A DNA stretch of 64,000 nucleotides from UBA11403 sp963784615 (GCA_963784615.1 CAWASG010000001.1:1736001-1800000); one strand, 5' to 3'. Positions 55,215 to 64,000 are shown, numbered from the stretch's first letter. Made by a program: numbers and translations. Notes: a model not told the origin generated them from the letters alone.

Positions 55215-55457
55215 AATTACCGTAACGGCCATTGCTATTATGCCCTAACCGGTGGGGTTGCCAAATATGTTGAGTTACTGGTAGAACATCAAGCGTTTAC
55301 ACTGGATTCGATGTTGGATGTACTTTTATCTCATGGGTCTGTGTTTATTCATGAGGGTCGTGATTTGTTAATCGAGGAATTTGGTAAAGATCATGGCCAA
55401 TATTTTGCGTTTGCCCTGTGCGGTGAATGGTTTGCAAAAGAAATATTACTCTGTTAG
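55215..55457 (+). pseudogene. Fragment of an AAA ATPase (DUF234-type)
   Basis: A frame without a start reads NYRNGHCYYALTGGVAKYVE, then LLVEHQAFTLDSMLDVLLSH and EGRDLLIEEFGKDHG before a stop at 55457. This is the middle section of the archaeal-type ATPase family, following the Y-x-x-T-G-G-V motif, the same section as YLTVGGIPEYLKRI in the ATPase at 1011-2492. The ATPase core and C-terminus are gone. Confidence 0.65.
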
Positions 55458-55513
55458 TGTAATACTTGCCATATTGATATTACAGAGGATTCTCTACAGA
55501 CATGGAGCAAGTT

Positions 55514-56167
55514 ATGAGTGCAGGCAACCTAAAGATAAAACTTTGTCTATTAACGACGATGTGTTATTCCATCCTCCCAGCTGAGCTTGCTGCAGCCACC
55601 CCATGTACGTCGACAAATATCATGTCATCCGCAGCGGCGACACCGTCCGCAATTTCAATGATAAACTCAGCGATTCAAACGGACTCAGAAAATGACACAG
55701 TAGGAAATGCCGACGAGTACGCGTTGGGAACAAGTACACAAATAGAATCAAAAAATAAAGCAGCAGCTAAAGCTAAAGCAGATGCAGAAGAGGCAAGAAA
55801 GGCCGAAGTAGAAAAGGCAGCTGTATTTAAGTCCGGAACGTTTAATGTCCTCGTTTTGACGGGGCCGCCAAAAAGTTTAGATGTTTACGAATATAATCCG
55901 CCTGGAGCACAGGCAGCAAAAATAATTTTACCCACCAATATCAAAGCCACTGATGTGCGTATTAGTTGGACCAACTCGGTCTCTAATGCTCAAGAGCATC
56001 CTACAAATAATACACAAATCAGTGGGTTGAGTCGTGCGACTGCGTATACTATCTATGTGACGCCACAAGGGAATGTGTTGATCTGGCCTCAGAAAATGGG
56101 TTCTCTGCCGTCTGGCTTTCCACGCGGCGCCTTTAACCCTCGCCCTTTTATAACTCCCTCGCGTTAA
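55514..56167 (+). CDS. Exported protein of unknown function
   Basis: About 217 residues with a signal peptide (LKIKLCLLTTMCYSILPAEL AAA). The mature part has an Ala/Lys/Glu-rich helix (NKAAAKAKADAEEARKAEVE) followed by a beta-rich region (RISWTNSVSNAQEH, ATAYTIYVTPQGNVLIWPQ) reminiscent of a fibronectin-like fold. GGAG six bases before the ATG at 55514 supports this start. It is followed closely on the same strand by another exported protein, and the two may form an operon. Confidence 0.55.
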   Translation: MSAGNLKIKLCLLTTMCYSILPAELAAATPCTSTNIMSSAAATPSAISMINSAIQTDSENDTVGNADEYALGTSTQIESKNKAAAKAKADAEEARKAEVEKAAVFKSGTFNVLVLTGPPKSLDVYEYNPPGAQAAKIILPTNIKATDVRISWTNSVSNAQEHPTNNTQISGLSRATAYTIYVTPQGNVLIWPQKMGSLPSGFPRGAFNPRPFITPSR

Positions 56168-56228
56168 TACACTAAGAGTAGAAATGAATTTCATTTTATT
56201 AAAATTTACCTGCAAGGAGCTCATGAGG

Positions 56229-57146
56229 ATGCGTCAATACCTTAAAATGATTACAGGACTAACCATCCAGCTTTATCTTTGCACGGCAACCGCGCAATCG
56301 CCGGGAATGACCGGTCAAGCGGTGTCAAGTGTCGCGGAAACGAAAGCAACTATGCCGCCAACCGGTGCTCCTGTCGCTAAAAAATCACAGCAGGTCACGA
56401 CCGCTAATCATCAATTGCCCCAACATCCCAATTTAACCAGCACCGCGAAATCCGTTTTCACGCCAGCTGGCGTTCCTATGAAATGGGGCGGCATTGGCTT
56501 CGCTGGGGATGTGTTTAATCGCTACCCAACGAGCAATTCTGATACTTGGTCTGGTGGTGCAACGGCGGTTGTTCCCTTCGGTGATAGTGATAAAATTATT
56601 GGTGCGGCAATTGCGCTCAACAATCCAGACATGGGTAAAAATACAAAATTTGGTAGAAATGGAACATTTGCGCTCTCGCTAAGCCGATGGTTGGGCGACA
56701 ATACTATCGCCGCAGGAGGAATTGCAAATATGGTTCCCTGGGGCGGATTAAAAGATGCCTCTAAGTCATACTATGGCGCGGTAACGCAGATGTTTGGCGC
56801 AACACTGAACCACGCTTATCACCCAATGAGCGTGTCATTTGGATTGGGCACCGGGTCGTTTGCGCCTCTCGGGAAACTTGACGCAGCTGGTCAATTGATT
56901 TCAAGCGAAGATAATGACCTCTACCCGTTTGTTAATGCCGCTTTTAATATCACGCAAGACTTAGCCATTGCAGGTGACTATTATTCAGAAACATTTGCCG
57001 TTGGTCTATCATACAATAAGGTAATCATTTTGCCATTCAGCTTCATGCTATATGCTGCCAATCTGAATCATACAGTGACCGCGCCCTCTACCACATATGG
57101 CTTTCGTGTGGCCACCGGATTTGAATTTCCCAGCAGGATGCGTTGA
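56229..57146 (+). CDS. Exported protein, possibly outer-membrane beta-barrel
   Basis: The product (about 305 residues) starts MRQYLKMITGLTIQLYLCTA TAQ, a signal peptide. After a Thr/Pro-rich spacer, the body is Gly-rich with alternating pattern (MKWGGIGFAGDVFNRYPTSN, SWSGGATAVVPFGDSDKIIG, GDYYSETFAVGLSYNKVIIL) and ends GFRVATGFEFPSRMR. This suggests a secreted or outer-membrane protein rather than an enzyme. AAGGAG lies upstream; an ATG at 56223 is also in frame. No family was recognised. Confidence 0.5.
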   Translation: MRQYLKMITGLTIQLYLCTATAQSPGMTGQAVSSVAETKATMPPTGAPVAKKSQQVTTANHQLPQHPNLTSTAKSVFTPAGVPMKWGGIGFAGDVFNRYPTSNSDTWSGGATAVVPFGDSDKIIGAAIALNNPDMGKNTKFGRNGTFALSLSRWLGDNTIAAGGIANMVPWGGLKDASKSYYGAVTQMFGATLNHAYHPMSVSFGLGTGSFAPLGKLDAAGQLISSEDNDLYPFVNAAFNITQDLAIAGDYYSETFAVGLSYNKVIILPFSFMLYAANLNHTVTAPSTTYGFRVATGFEFPSRMR

Positions 57147-57314
57147 GACAGGTTGACGCAACTTTGCAAATTTTGAACCGCGCGCCAACCTCGCAGCTAT
57201 AACGCCTATTACTTGCGTTGTGCCATGCGCCAAGCAAAGTACATGTCATTGTAAATGTGCATCGTCCTAGCCCCGCCAACTATTCATGCGGGAACACCCT
57301 TCAAATCGCCCATT

Positions 57315-57488
57315 TTAATACGCCCTGGGAATGCTGTTCACCGTCATCGCACTAGACGCACTCGCTGACATTGCAACCGCAGCTGCTGACTGCGCTGTAC
57401 GCTCTTTCTGTGGCGTCATGGTTGAGGCGCATGCCCCAAGCAATAAAGCAAAACCTAACACCACTGCATGTGATATGATCTTTTTCAT
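57315..57488 (-). CDS. Small lipoprotein (57 residues)
   Basis: MKKIISHAVVLGFALLLGAC is a lipoprotein signal with the lipobox LGAC, followed by a short Ala/Ser/Thr-rich tail ending NSIPRAY. AAGGA lies eight bases before the ATG. It lies downstream of wzc on the same strand, 68 bases past its stop... within reach of the same transcript. Role unknown; many such short lipoproteins are envelope-stress products. Confidence 0.7.
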   Translation of the reverse strand: MKKIISHAVVLGFALLLGACASTMTPQKERTAQSAAAVAMSASASSAMTVNSIPRAY

Positions 57489-57556
57489 GATGATTGTCCT
57501 TTTAATATGACGATTTCACCTGACTAAAGTATAGATCATATTGCAACAATGTGTAC

Positions 57557-59719
57557 CTAATGTTCAGCCTCATCATAATACGCATTGTACTGCTGCTGCT
57601 GACTACTTGCTTGAGCATGGAAAGCATTAAAAATCGTACCATGCACCTGAACATGACCATTGCTTAGACGCTTAACCGCTACTTGAATGTCATCAGGCTG
57701 ATGGGTTTTAGCACCTAAGACCAGATAATTCGTTGCTGAAAGCGCACCAATCACCACAGCATCTGTTACCAATAACACTGGCGGCGTATCAATTAATACG
57801 ATATCAAATTGTTGTGAAAATGAGGCGATTAATTGTTTAAAATGGTCGCTCGTCAATAGCTCAGACGGATCTGTAGCATAGGCGCCACGAGGTAAAAACG
57901 TTAAATTAGCATGCACCGGCAACAGCAATTCTTCCGCTGTTGTCTTATGATTCAGTATGTCTGACAACCCCGGCATGGGTTCCACATTAAAAGTCTTGTG
58001 CAATATCCCACGGCGCAAATCGCCATCAATCAGCAAGACCCGCTTCCCCGCTGCGGCCAAAAGATAGGCCAGATTTGACGAAACAAATGATTTACCCACA
58101 CCTGGCGTGATCCCCAAAATGGAAACGATATTATTGCTCGCGCAACTCAAGGTGACTTGTAGACTGGTGCGCAGACTACGCAACGATTCTATCGACAAAT
58201 TACGGGGGGCACGCTGCGCCAAGAGAGGACTTTCGGTTGTTTGCTGTTTTTTTGCTTTTTGAACAAAAATACCCTGCTCTTTGCAATAAGGAATAACCGC
58301 CACATTCACAATACTGAGATGCCGCTCACTCCAGTGGGGATCATCAACTTTGGTATACAGTAACTGCCGCCCCAAAATAGACAAGCAGCTGAGCATAAAA
58401 CCGAGCAGCATACCGGCCAGAACAATAAACGTCGATTTGCTGGGTAGCGAGGTATCGGGCATAGTGGCAAAAGACAAAATCGTTACATCACTCACCGTAC
58501 TCGCTTTAATCACGCGTAATTCCTGAATTTTATTCAGTAATAATAGGTATAACTCATTCTTAACTTTAACGTCGCGCATCAAACTTACGGCCTTTTGATC
58601 GGATGCTGGCAACGTTTTTAACTGATGCTCCAATTGACTTTTTTCTTTTTTAAGCGCCTCAACCTGTAAGTTGAACGCAATCATCGTCGGATGCGCATTG
58701 GTAAACTGTTGCAACAGATCGACCTTTTTAATTCGCAACGCACTGAGCTGATTATCTACATCGGACAATTGCATTAATAAGGCTTTCGACTGTATTTTAA
58801 TGTCTATTTTTCCACTTGTAGCACGATATTGATTGAGTGCCGCCTCCGATTTCTCTAATGACAATTTGGTTAACGGCAATTGCTGATATAAAAACGCTAA
58901 TGTTTTAGACGCTTCGCGCGATTTTTTTTTCGCATCTTTAACTTTTACCGTCTTCGCAATCATATTTAATATGTCGACAATTTGATGCGGATTTTTGTCG
59001 ATGACGGAAATACTCAACACACCAGTGCTTTCTCTACCGCCCAAGTCTTTTATGACTAATTTAGAAATCAATTGCTTCACAACCTCTGATTTCGGTCGCT
59101 TGATAAGAGCGTACGTCGATGGCTTTAGTGAGAGTGACTCTTCGATTTTAAGTCTGATCGTGTCATTTTCTGCACTAACCAGAGCATTCGTCGTTCCCTT
59201 AAGCAACAACGCTCCATCTGCGTCAGATAATATAAAATGCTTTGCGTTATCAATGGATAACATGAGGCGTTTATCGAGCAATGGACGCGGCACATCAAAA
59301 ATCGGCAACTGAAGATGTGATTCTTTGTAAGGAACAAAATAGTATTGAATGAATCCCTGATAACGTTGCTGGCGAACATCCAAATGCAACGACTCGATAA
59401 CAGGGTCAAGAATATATTTAGACTGAATTAAAGCGATTTGGCGAGATTCGGGGTTTTCCGTCATCTTACCCCCAACAAGAGCCCCAATCCCACCCCCTAA
59501 CGATCCAAGGATATTGTCATTCTTACTTGAAATTTGTACCAACACACTGGATTGATAAAGAGGAGGCTTACTCAATGCATAAAACACACCGGCAACCAAA
59601 AAAATCGCCGTGAAGGCCATAATAAACCATTTTTTTTGCCAAAGCTGCTGAAGCACAGCGGATAAATCAATGAGGTCATCATCGTTTGTTGGCATATGAT
59701 TTGAGGATATTGTGCTCAT
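57557..59719 (-). CDS. wzc: Polysaccharide co-polymerase / tyrosine autokinase (Wzc-like)
   Basis: Wzc-type proteins control chain length and export of surface polysaccharide. The N-terminal Wzz domain spans two membrane helices (WFIMAFTAIFLVAGVFYAL and STFIVLAGMLLGFMLSCLSI) with a large periplasmic coiled-coil region between. The cytoplasmic BY-kinase shows Walker A GVGKSFVSSNLA, Walker A' LLIDGDLRRG and Walker B IVLIDTPPVLL, and ends with a tyrosine cluster (QYNAYYDEAEH). AAGGA precedes the ATG. It follows wza and wzb on the same strand. Confidence 0.9.
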   Translation of the reverse strand: MSTISSNHMPTNDDDLIDLSAVLQQLWQKKWFIMAFTAIFLVAGVFYALSKPPLYQSSVLVQISSKNDNILGSLGGGIGALVGGKMTENPESRQIALIQSKYILDPVIESLHLDVRQQRYQGFIQYYFVPYKESHLQLPIFDVPRPLLDKRLMLSIDNAKHFILSDADGALLLKGTTNALVSAENDTIRLKIEESLSLKPSTYALIKRPKSEVVKQLISKLVIKDLGGRESTGVLSISVIDKNPHQIVDILNMIAKTVKVKDAKKKSREASKTLAFLYQQLPLTKLSLEKSEAALNQYRATSGKIDIKIQSKALLMQLSDVDNQLSALRIKKVDLLQQFTNAHPTMIAFNLQVEALKKEKSQLEHQLKTLPASDQKAVSLMRDVKVKNELYLLLLNKIQELRVIKASTVSDVTILSFATMPDTSLPSKSTFIVLAGMLLGFMLSCLSILGRQLLYTKVDDPHWSERHLSIVNVAVIPYCKEQGIFVQKAKKQQTTESPLLAQRAPRNLSIESLRSLRTSLQVTLSCASNNIVSILGITPGVGKSFVSSNLAYLLAAAGKRVLLIDGDLRRGILHKTFNVEPMPGLSDILNHKTTAEELLLPVHANLTFLPRGAYATDPSELLTSDHFKQLIASFSQQFDIVLIDTPPVLLVTDAVVIGALSATNYLVLGAKTHQPDDIQVAVKRLSNGHVQVHGTIFNAFHAQASSQQQQYNAYYDEAEH

Positions 59720-59741
59720 GATGTCCTTATCTAAAAGAGTA

Positions 59742-60578
59742 CTATGAATTCACTATCGATTTTGTATACCAAATGGTTTGTATCGTCGGCAAAAGCTGAT
59801 TCAATGCGCGGTTCCAACGCGTAGCCGGTGCAGATGACACATACAAAATATCCTTTGGTTGCAAACTAAAGCGCTCGGCTAACAATAAACCATCGGGTGT
59901 TTTGGCATCTAACCAATAAATGCGTGGCTCGATATAACTACCACGAATGACATAAATATAACGTGGATCCGCTGAATCAGGGTTAAGACCACCTGTTAGC
60001 GCTAAAGCGTCTGAAATGGTCAATCGCTGATCCGTAATGGGCAGAAAGCCAGGCTTCATGACTTCCCCTAATACATACACTTTTTGACCACGATAATCTG
60101 CCACACGCACACTCACTTGCGGTTTTGGGACATATTGACGCAACCGCCTTGCAATGTCGGCACGAATCGTATCAATCGTTTTGCCGCCGACTTTAATAGA
60201 GCCAATCAAAGGAAAATAAATACGACCGATTGAATCAACCAGATATCCTGGTTGCCCAGCAGCGCCTTGAATCCCTGCGGTTGTAGCAAGCGCTGCAGTT
60301 TGGGTTGCAACGGCATTAAACTCTGGGTGTTCCCATACGGTAATATTCAATACATCTGCGGGAGCCACGCGATAAAAATAAGTTGTAATATGTTGGTCAA
60401 CTAATAGCGACGGGGTAATCGGAATAAGGATAGGGTGAACTTGAAATTTTTGCGGCACGACTACTTTTTGCATTCGGGAAGTATCTAAATTCTGCATGCC
60501 GGGCATGATCCCGCCGCAACCACTCAAACACGCAACAGCACTCACAACAACACCTGCAATCCTTCGTTTTTTCAACAT
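59742..60578 (-). CDS. wza: Polysaccharide export lipoprotein (Wza-like)
   Basis: Wza is the outer-membrane channel for surface polysaccharide. The ATG at 60578 with AAGG upstream starts a lipoprotein signal (MLKKRRIAGVVVSAVACLSG C). The body has the Poly_export domain (LNITVWEHPEFNAV, GRIYFPLIGSIKVGGKTIDTI) and SLBB repeats (VYVLGEVMKPGFLPITDQRLT). The C-terminal amphipathic barrel helix is short. The frame is open up to 60668, but nothing upstream of 60578 resembles the family. Confidence 0.9.
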   Translation of the reverse strand: MLKKRRIAGVVVSAVACLSGCGGIMPGMQNLDTSRMQKVVVPQKFQVHPILIPITPSLLVDQHITTYFYRVAPADVLNITVWEHPEFNAVATQTAALATTAGIQGAAGQPGYLVDSIGRIYFPLIGSIKVGGKTIDTIRADIARRLRQYVPKPQVSVRVADYRGQKVYVLGEVMKPGFLPITDQRLTISDALALTGGLNPDSADPRYIYVIRGSYIEPRIYWLDAKTPDGLLLAERFSLQPKDILYVSSAPATRWNRALNQLLPTIQTIWYTKSIVNS

Positions 60579-60614
60579 ATCAACCTTGTTATGTCCTATA
60601 TACGCGCATCTGCA

Positions 60615-60678
60615 GTAGGTTGGGTTGAGGCTGGTAAGCCGAAGCCCAACATGACCGCTCTCGCTCAACCCAACCTAC
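60615..60678. repeat. Palindromic repeat family Q, copy 2
   Basis: Arms GTAGGTTGGGTTGAG (60615-60629) and its exact complement (60664-60678) surround a spacer containing GCCGAAGCCCAACA, also present in copy 1 at 36913-36992. It lies between wzb and wza. Confidence 0.8.
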
Positions 60679-60681
60679 GCC

Positions 60682-61128
60682 TCAAATCGAAAATAATTTC
60701 TTATGCCAATCATCAACGCTTTGCTCAATTAAAATCAAAGCCTGTTCAAAAGCGCTCTTCGGGCGTTTATATGGGTCAGGAATATCATACTCACCCCATT
60801 TACCCAACCGATGCACCCGACCACGAACACTAGGAATTCTACTCTCAACATCAAGCTGCTGTCCAGACGACATCGTCAATATCAAATCCGCATCCAATAT
60901 AATATCCGGCGAAGCCTGCCGAGCGCGATGCCCTGAAATATCCATCCCTCGCGCCAACATTAACTCCTGCGCCAAAGGATCTGCCGGCCTCCCCACCAAA
61001 GCACCCAACCCCGCAGAGCTCACGACAGCAAGTGGAACCGTATCAGCCAGTTTGGTTGCCAAAAGTGCCTCAGCCATTGGGCTACGGCAGATATTGCCTA
61101 CACACAGAATAAGAATTTTATTGATCAT
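60682..61128 (-). CDS. wzb: Low-molecular-weight protein-tyrosine phosphatase (Wzb-like)
   Basis: Wzb removes phosphate from the Wzc kinase tail. The P-loop CVGNICRSPMAEALL carries the nucleophilic Cys and Arg (C-x5-R), and the general-acid Asp is in DIPDPYKRP near the end. 148 residues is typical. It is the first gene of wzb-wza-wzc, an order used by many group 1/4 capsule clusters. Confidence 0.92.
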   Translation of the reverse strand: MINKILILCVGNICRSPMAEALLATKLADTVPLAVVSSAGLGALVGRPADPLAQELMLARGMDISGHRARQASPDIILDADLILTMSSGQQLDVESRIPSVRGRVHRLGKWGEYDIPDPYKRPKSAFEQALILIEQSVDDWHKKLFSI

Positions 61129-61242
61129 ATTGATGTCACTCCGTAGCTTTTAAGTTAGCCATTCACTCAAGTGCAGCTATGATTGCAACACCATCCATTC
61201 TTAATATTCACTAGTGCCTCGTCACTTTATCCAAAATAATAG

Positions 61243-61311
61243 AGTAGTTGCCCCCAAAAATGAGACAGTAGTGTAAATATAACTATTGTCTCATTTTTGG
61301 GGGCAACTACT
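61243..61311. repeat. 25-bp perfect inverted repeat (AGTAGTTGCCCCC type)
   Basis: Arms 61243-61267 and 61287-61311 are exact inverted copies, AGTAGTTGCCCCCAAAAATG then AGACA, around a 19-base loop. It lies between the convergent ... upstream sides of wzb and the porin gene. It resembles paired ends of an insertion element whose interior was lost. Confidence 0.85.
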
Positions 61312-61344
61312 AGATACTACCAGCTTGCGTTTTGCAGCGAGAAT

Positions 61345-61989
61345 TTATCCGAACAAATAGCCGATGCCAAAGCCAATTGCCCAAGGATCAATTTTAATAT
61401 TTTGACTAATATAGTTGCCTGAAGTTTGTAATGCATTAACATGCGAATGTATGAATGCTTTTTTAACATCAAAATTCAAAGACCAGGCTGGATTGATTTT
61501 AATATTAGTACCCGCCTGAAGAACAGGACTCAAATTATTTTTTTTATAATTCACCCATGCAAGCGTTGGCCCTTTTGATGGGTCATAAATATAATTATAA
61601 ACTGCCCCGGCACCGACGTATGGACTTAAGGCTTTATAAGGCATGAAGTAATATTGCGCTGTAAGAGAAACCGGCAGAATACTAACATTTCCGAGACTTA
61701 CATTTGGTCCTTGTGTTTTATTGGCAAAAACACTCGCTCGACCGGCAGATATCGCCAATTCCAACGCTATATTTGGCGTGAAAAAATGACTTAAATCAAT
61801 TTCCGGTGCAAATTTTTTATGCGACGATCCATTTTGAACATCAGAGAAAGGGATTCGGATATTATGGCTATTTACTTTAGGTAAATATTCTCCACGAACT
61901 CTGGCTAACCAAGCTGATTCTTCAGCAGCATACGAAGCGGTCGAAATCATACATACCGCACAGATGAATGTCCCTATTTGTTTTGTCAT
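61345..61989 (-). CDS. ompW: OmpW-family outer-membrane protein
   Basis: A 214-residue protein with a signal peptide (MTKQIGTFICAVCMISTASY AA) and an eight-stranded barrel pattern: WLARVRGEYLPKV, FAPEIDLSHFFTPNIALELA, VSLTAQYYFMPYKALSPYVG AGAVYNY and a C-terminal AIGFGIGYLFG ending with aromatic Phe-Gly. OmpW barrels take up small hydrophobic molecules. AAGGA lies six bases before the ATG. Confidence 0.85.
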   Translation of the reverse strand: MTKQIGTFICAVCMISTASYAAEESAWLARVRGEYLPKVNSHNIRIPFSDVQNGSSHKKFAPEIDLSHFFTPNIALELAISAGRASVFANKTQGPNVSLGNVSILPVSLTAQYYFMPYKALSPYVGAGAVYNYIYDPSKGPTLAWVNYKKNNLSPVLQAGTNIKINPAWSLNFDVKKAFIHSHVNALQTSGNYISQNIKIDPWAIGFGIGYLFG

Positions 61990-62398
61990 ACAATATCCTT
62001 GTATTGGTTAAAGTTAAGACTTATGCAAAATTCTATATCGTCATCCTGAAGGGAGTGATGACGTTTCTTTAGTTTGACAGAAAGCCTAAAAGTATAAAAA
62101 AAGACTTCGCTCGCAATAAAAAAAAACCATTTACAAAATGTATAAAGCACGAAATTGCTTCATTTTAAATAAGATTTTCATAATAAAATCAAAAAACAGC
62201 AAGCTTTCAAATCACTGTCATCATAGTGCAAGCCGATATATACCCAGAGTCTTTCAAAATTCGAGGTTTTGGACGACTTGATTTTTGTGACTACGGCTTT
62301 GAAAAAGATGAGTAGTCATTGTATTCCTAATGATGATACATTCGACTACTTATCTATCAAACTCATGGTGGTTATCGACCACCTAAAGATTTAACCCA
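61990..62398. other. Intergenic region upstream of rfbB
   Basis: About 400 bases without a gene. The AT-rich half (62050-62180) and the stretch near 62280-62398 should hold the promoters of ompW and rfbB. I see no strong repeats. Confidence 0.4.
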
Positions 62399-63475
62399 AT
62401 GAAAATATTAATAACCGGCGGCGCAGGCTTTATTGGATCAGCATTAATTCGCCATCTCATTCAAGAAACAGAACACGTTATCGTTAATGTTGATAAGTTA
62501 ACGTATGCCTCCAACTTAGAATCATTAGCAAGCATTGCCCCAAACGAACGTTATAACTTTGAGCGCGTTGATATTTGTGATGCTGCCGCACTTCATCGTG
62601 TTTTTCACACTCATCAGCCCGATTGGGTCATGCATTTAGCAGCAGAAAGCCATGTTGATCGCTCAATTGAAGGACCGTCAACGTTTATTCAAACAAATAT
62701 TGTCGGGACTTATTCGTTACTTGAAGTCGCACGAGCACACTGGCAATCGTTGCCCGCCCGCCAAAAAGAGCACTTTTGTTTTCATCATATCTCAACCGAT
62801 GAGGTATATGGGGACTTACACCATACAGAAGAGTTATTTACCGAAACCACACCTTATGCGCCCAGTTCGCCCTACTCTGCCAGCAAGGCAAGTGCCGATC
62901 ATTTGGTACGCGCGTGGCATCGGACCTATGGCTTACCCATCTTAATCACCAATTGTTCAAATAACTATGGCCCCTACCAATTTCCCGAGAAATTAATTCC
63001 GCGTGTCATCCTCAATGCACTGACAGGCCAAAGGATCCCCATCTACGGCAAAGGTCAGCAAATACGTGATTGGCTTTATGTCGATGACCATGCGCGAGCA
63101 CTCTACCAAGTCGTGACAAAAGGTCATCGCGGTGAAACCTATAATATTGGCGGACATAATGAAAAAAGAAACATCGACGTCGTCACAATGATTTGCGACT
63201 TACTCGAGGAATTAGCACCGAATAAACCGACGGGGGTAACCCGTTACGCTGATTTAATCACCTATGTAGACGATAGACCTGGTCACGATCAACGCTATGC
63301 CATTGATGCAACCAAAATAAAACAAGACTTAAATTGGAGCCCGATAGAAACATTTGAGAGCGGTATACGCCGAACAGTTGAGTGGCATCTTCATCACATG
63401 CCATGGGTCAAGCATATTCAAAACGGAGCTTACCGATCGAGCTCCGAACATCAACAAACACAGGATGTGATTTAA
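62399..63475 (+). CDS. rfbB: dTDP-glucose 4,6-dehydratase
   Basis: This enzyme makes dTDP-4-keto-6-deoxyglucose, the second step of dTDP-L-rhamnose synthesis. It shows the Rossmann motif ITGGAGFIGSALIRHL, HLAAESHVDRSIEGPSTFIQ, the STDEVYGDL loop with the catalytic Asp/Glu/Tyr set, the SPYSASKASADHLVRAWHRT Y-x-x-x-K motif and the NNYGPYQFPEKLIPR signature. 358 residues is normal. rfbD follows after two bases. Confidence 0.96.
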   Translation: MKILITGGAGFIGSALIRHLIQETEHVIVNVDKLTYASNLESLASIAPNERYNFERVDICDAAALHRVFHTHQPDWVMHLAAESHVDRSIEGPSTFIQTNIVGTYSLLEVARAHWQSLPARQKEHFCFHHISTDEVYGDLHHTEELFTETTPYAPSSPYSASKASADHLVRAWHRTYGLPILITNCSNNYGPYQFPEKLIPRVILNALTGQRIPIYGKGQQIRDWLYVDDHARALYQVVTKGHRGETYNIGGHNEKRNIDVVTMICDLLEELAPNKPTGVTRYADLITYVDDRPGHDQRYAIDATKIKQDLNWSPIETFESGIRRTVEWHLHHMPWVKHIQNGAYRSSSEHQQTQDVI

Positions 63476-63477
63476 CC

Positions 63478-64000
63478 ATGAACATTCTTCTCTTAGGGAA
63501 AAGAGGACAAGTTGGGCGGGAACTACAACCCGCCCTACTACCACTGGGAAAAGTGATTGCGCTGGATAGACACAGTGACACCTGTGGAGATCTTGCTGAT
63601 TTAAACGGACTATCACAAACCATTCGAACACTCAAACCCAATGTCATTGTCAATGCCGCGGCTTACACTTCGGTAGATAAAGCGGAAAGCGAGCCAGAAA
63701 TGGCAACGCTCATTAATACCAAAGCACCTGCTCGTTTAGCACAAGAATGCCTCTCTCTTGGCGCCCTCCTAATCCATTATTCAAGCGATTATGTATTTGA
63801 TGGCACGGGGAGCGCCCCCTGGCAAGAGGACTGTCCTAAAAACCCCCTAAATCATTATGGAAAAAGTAAATGGGAAGGCGAGCAAGCCATCATCAGCTCG
63901 GGATGCAAACACATTATTTTCAGAACCAGTTGGGTTTACGCCGCGCGCGGAAACAATTTTATTAAAACCATTTTAGGTTTGGCCCGCCAACAAAAAACGC
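63478..64000 (+). CDS. rfbD: dTDP-4-dehydrorhamnose reductase (3' end outside window)
   Basis: This reductase makes dTDP-L-rhamnose from the 4-keto intermediate. The visible 174 codons start MNILLLGKRGQVGRELQPAL and contain NAAAYTSVDKAESEPEMA, SSDYVFDGTGSAPW, NHYGKSKWEGE (Y-x-x-x-K catalytic pair) and FRTSWVYAARGNNF, all typical of RfbD. The gene runs off the right edge. It lies two bases after rfbB; more dTDP-rhamnose genes can be expected beyond. Confidence 0.95.
   Translation, partial: MNILLLGKRGQVGRELQPALLPLGKVIALDRHSDTCGDLADLNGLSQTIRTLKPNVIVNAAAYTSVDKAESEPEMATLINTKAPARLAQECLSLGALLIHYSSDYVFDGTGSAPWQEDCPKNPLNHYGKSKWEGEQAIISSGCKHIIFRTSWVYAARGNNFIKTILGLARQQKT

Overview
The window looks like the chromosome of a gamma-proteobacterium, most likely a member of the Legionellales. 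The evidence is the set of gamma-type housekeeping blocks (sspB-sspA, petA-petB-petC, miaA-mutL-amidase-tsaE-nnrD, pepP-ubiH-ubiI, a YejM/PbgA homologue, lpxD) and a ketoacyl synthase followed by a tandem-GNAT protein resembling the Legionella effector VipF. The species cannot be named from sequence reading alone.

Layout. 1-0.5 kb: the end of one type IV pilin gene and a complete second one. 1-15 kb: an accessory block with an AAA ATPase, a complete type I Wadjet (JetABCD) anti-plasmid system, a broken DUF4143 ATPase and a large SNF2 helicase. 15-24 kb: a yqjD-yqjE-yqjK envelope-stress operon with small membrane proteins, a collapsed ferritin-like gene, a decarboxylase with an apparent signal peptide, a cation transporter and a 1065-residue TPR protein. 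24-30.6 kb: miaA, mutL, amidase, tsaE, nnrD, sspB and sspA, all on the minus strand. 30.7-32.4 kb: a tRNA-Lys gene whose 3' end is duplicated 1.58 kb downstream, bracketing a small island with two overlapping genes (DUF3800 plus a possible BECR-type nuclease). 32.4-44.7 kb: petCBA, yejM, polA-lpxD, a ketoacyl synthase, a candidate effector and the tandem GNAT protein. 45-51 kb: pepP-ubiH-ubiI, a small regulator and a purine permease. 51-53.7 kb: a REP-associated transposase followed by a strictly periodic 124-bp array (13 full units plus a partial one). 53.7-57.5 kb: unknown and exported proteins and a VapBC-type toxin-antitoxin pair. 57.5-64 kb: surface polysaccharide genes (wzb-wza-wzc), an OmpW-like porin and the start of a dTDP-rhamnose cluster (rfbB, rfbD running off the end).

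Themes. The genome carries several palindromic repeat families. One family (four copies here) lies intergenically three times and once in frame inside mutL. Relics of two AAA ATPase families and the collapsed ferritin gene show ongoing gene decay. The defence-related content (Wadjet, SNF2 helicase, toxin-antitoxin pair, tRNA-borne DUF3800 island) is spread over the window. The most noteworthy items are the Wadjet operon, the transposase-associated 124-bp array, the palindrome inside mutL, and the island at tRNA-Lys.
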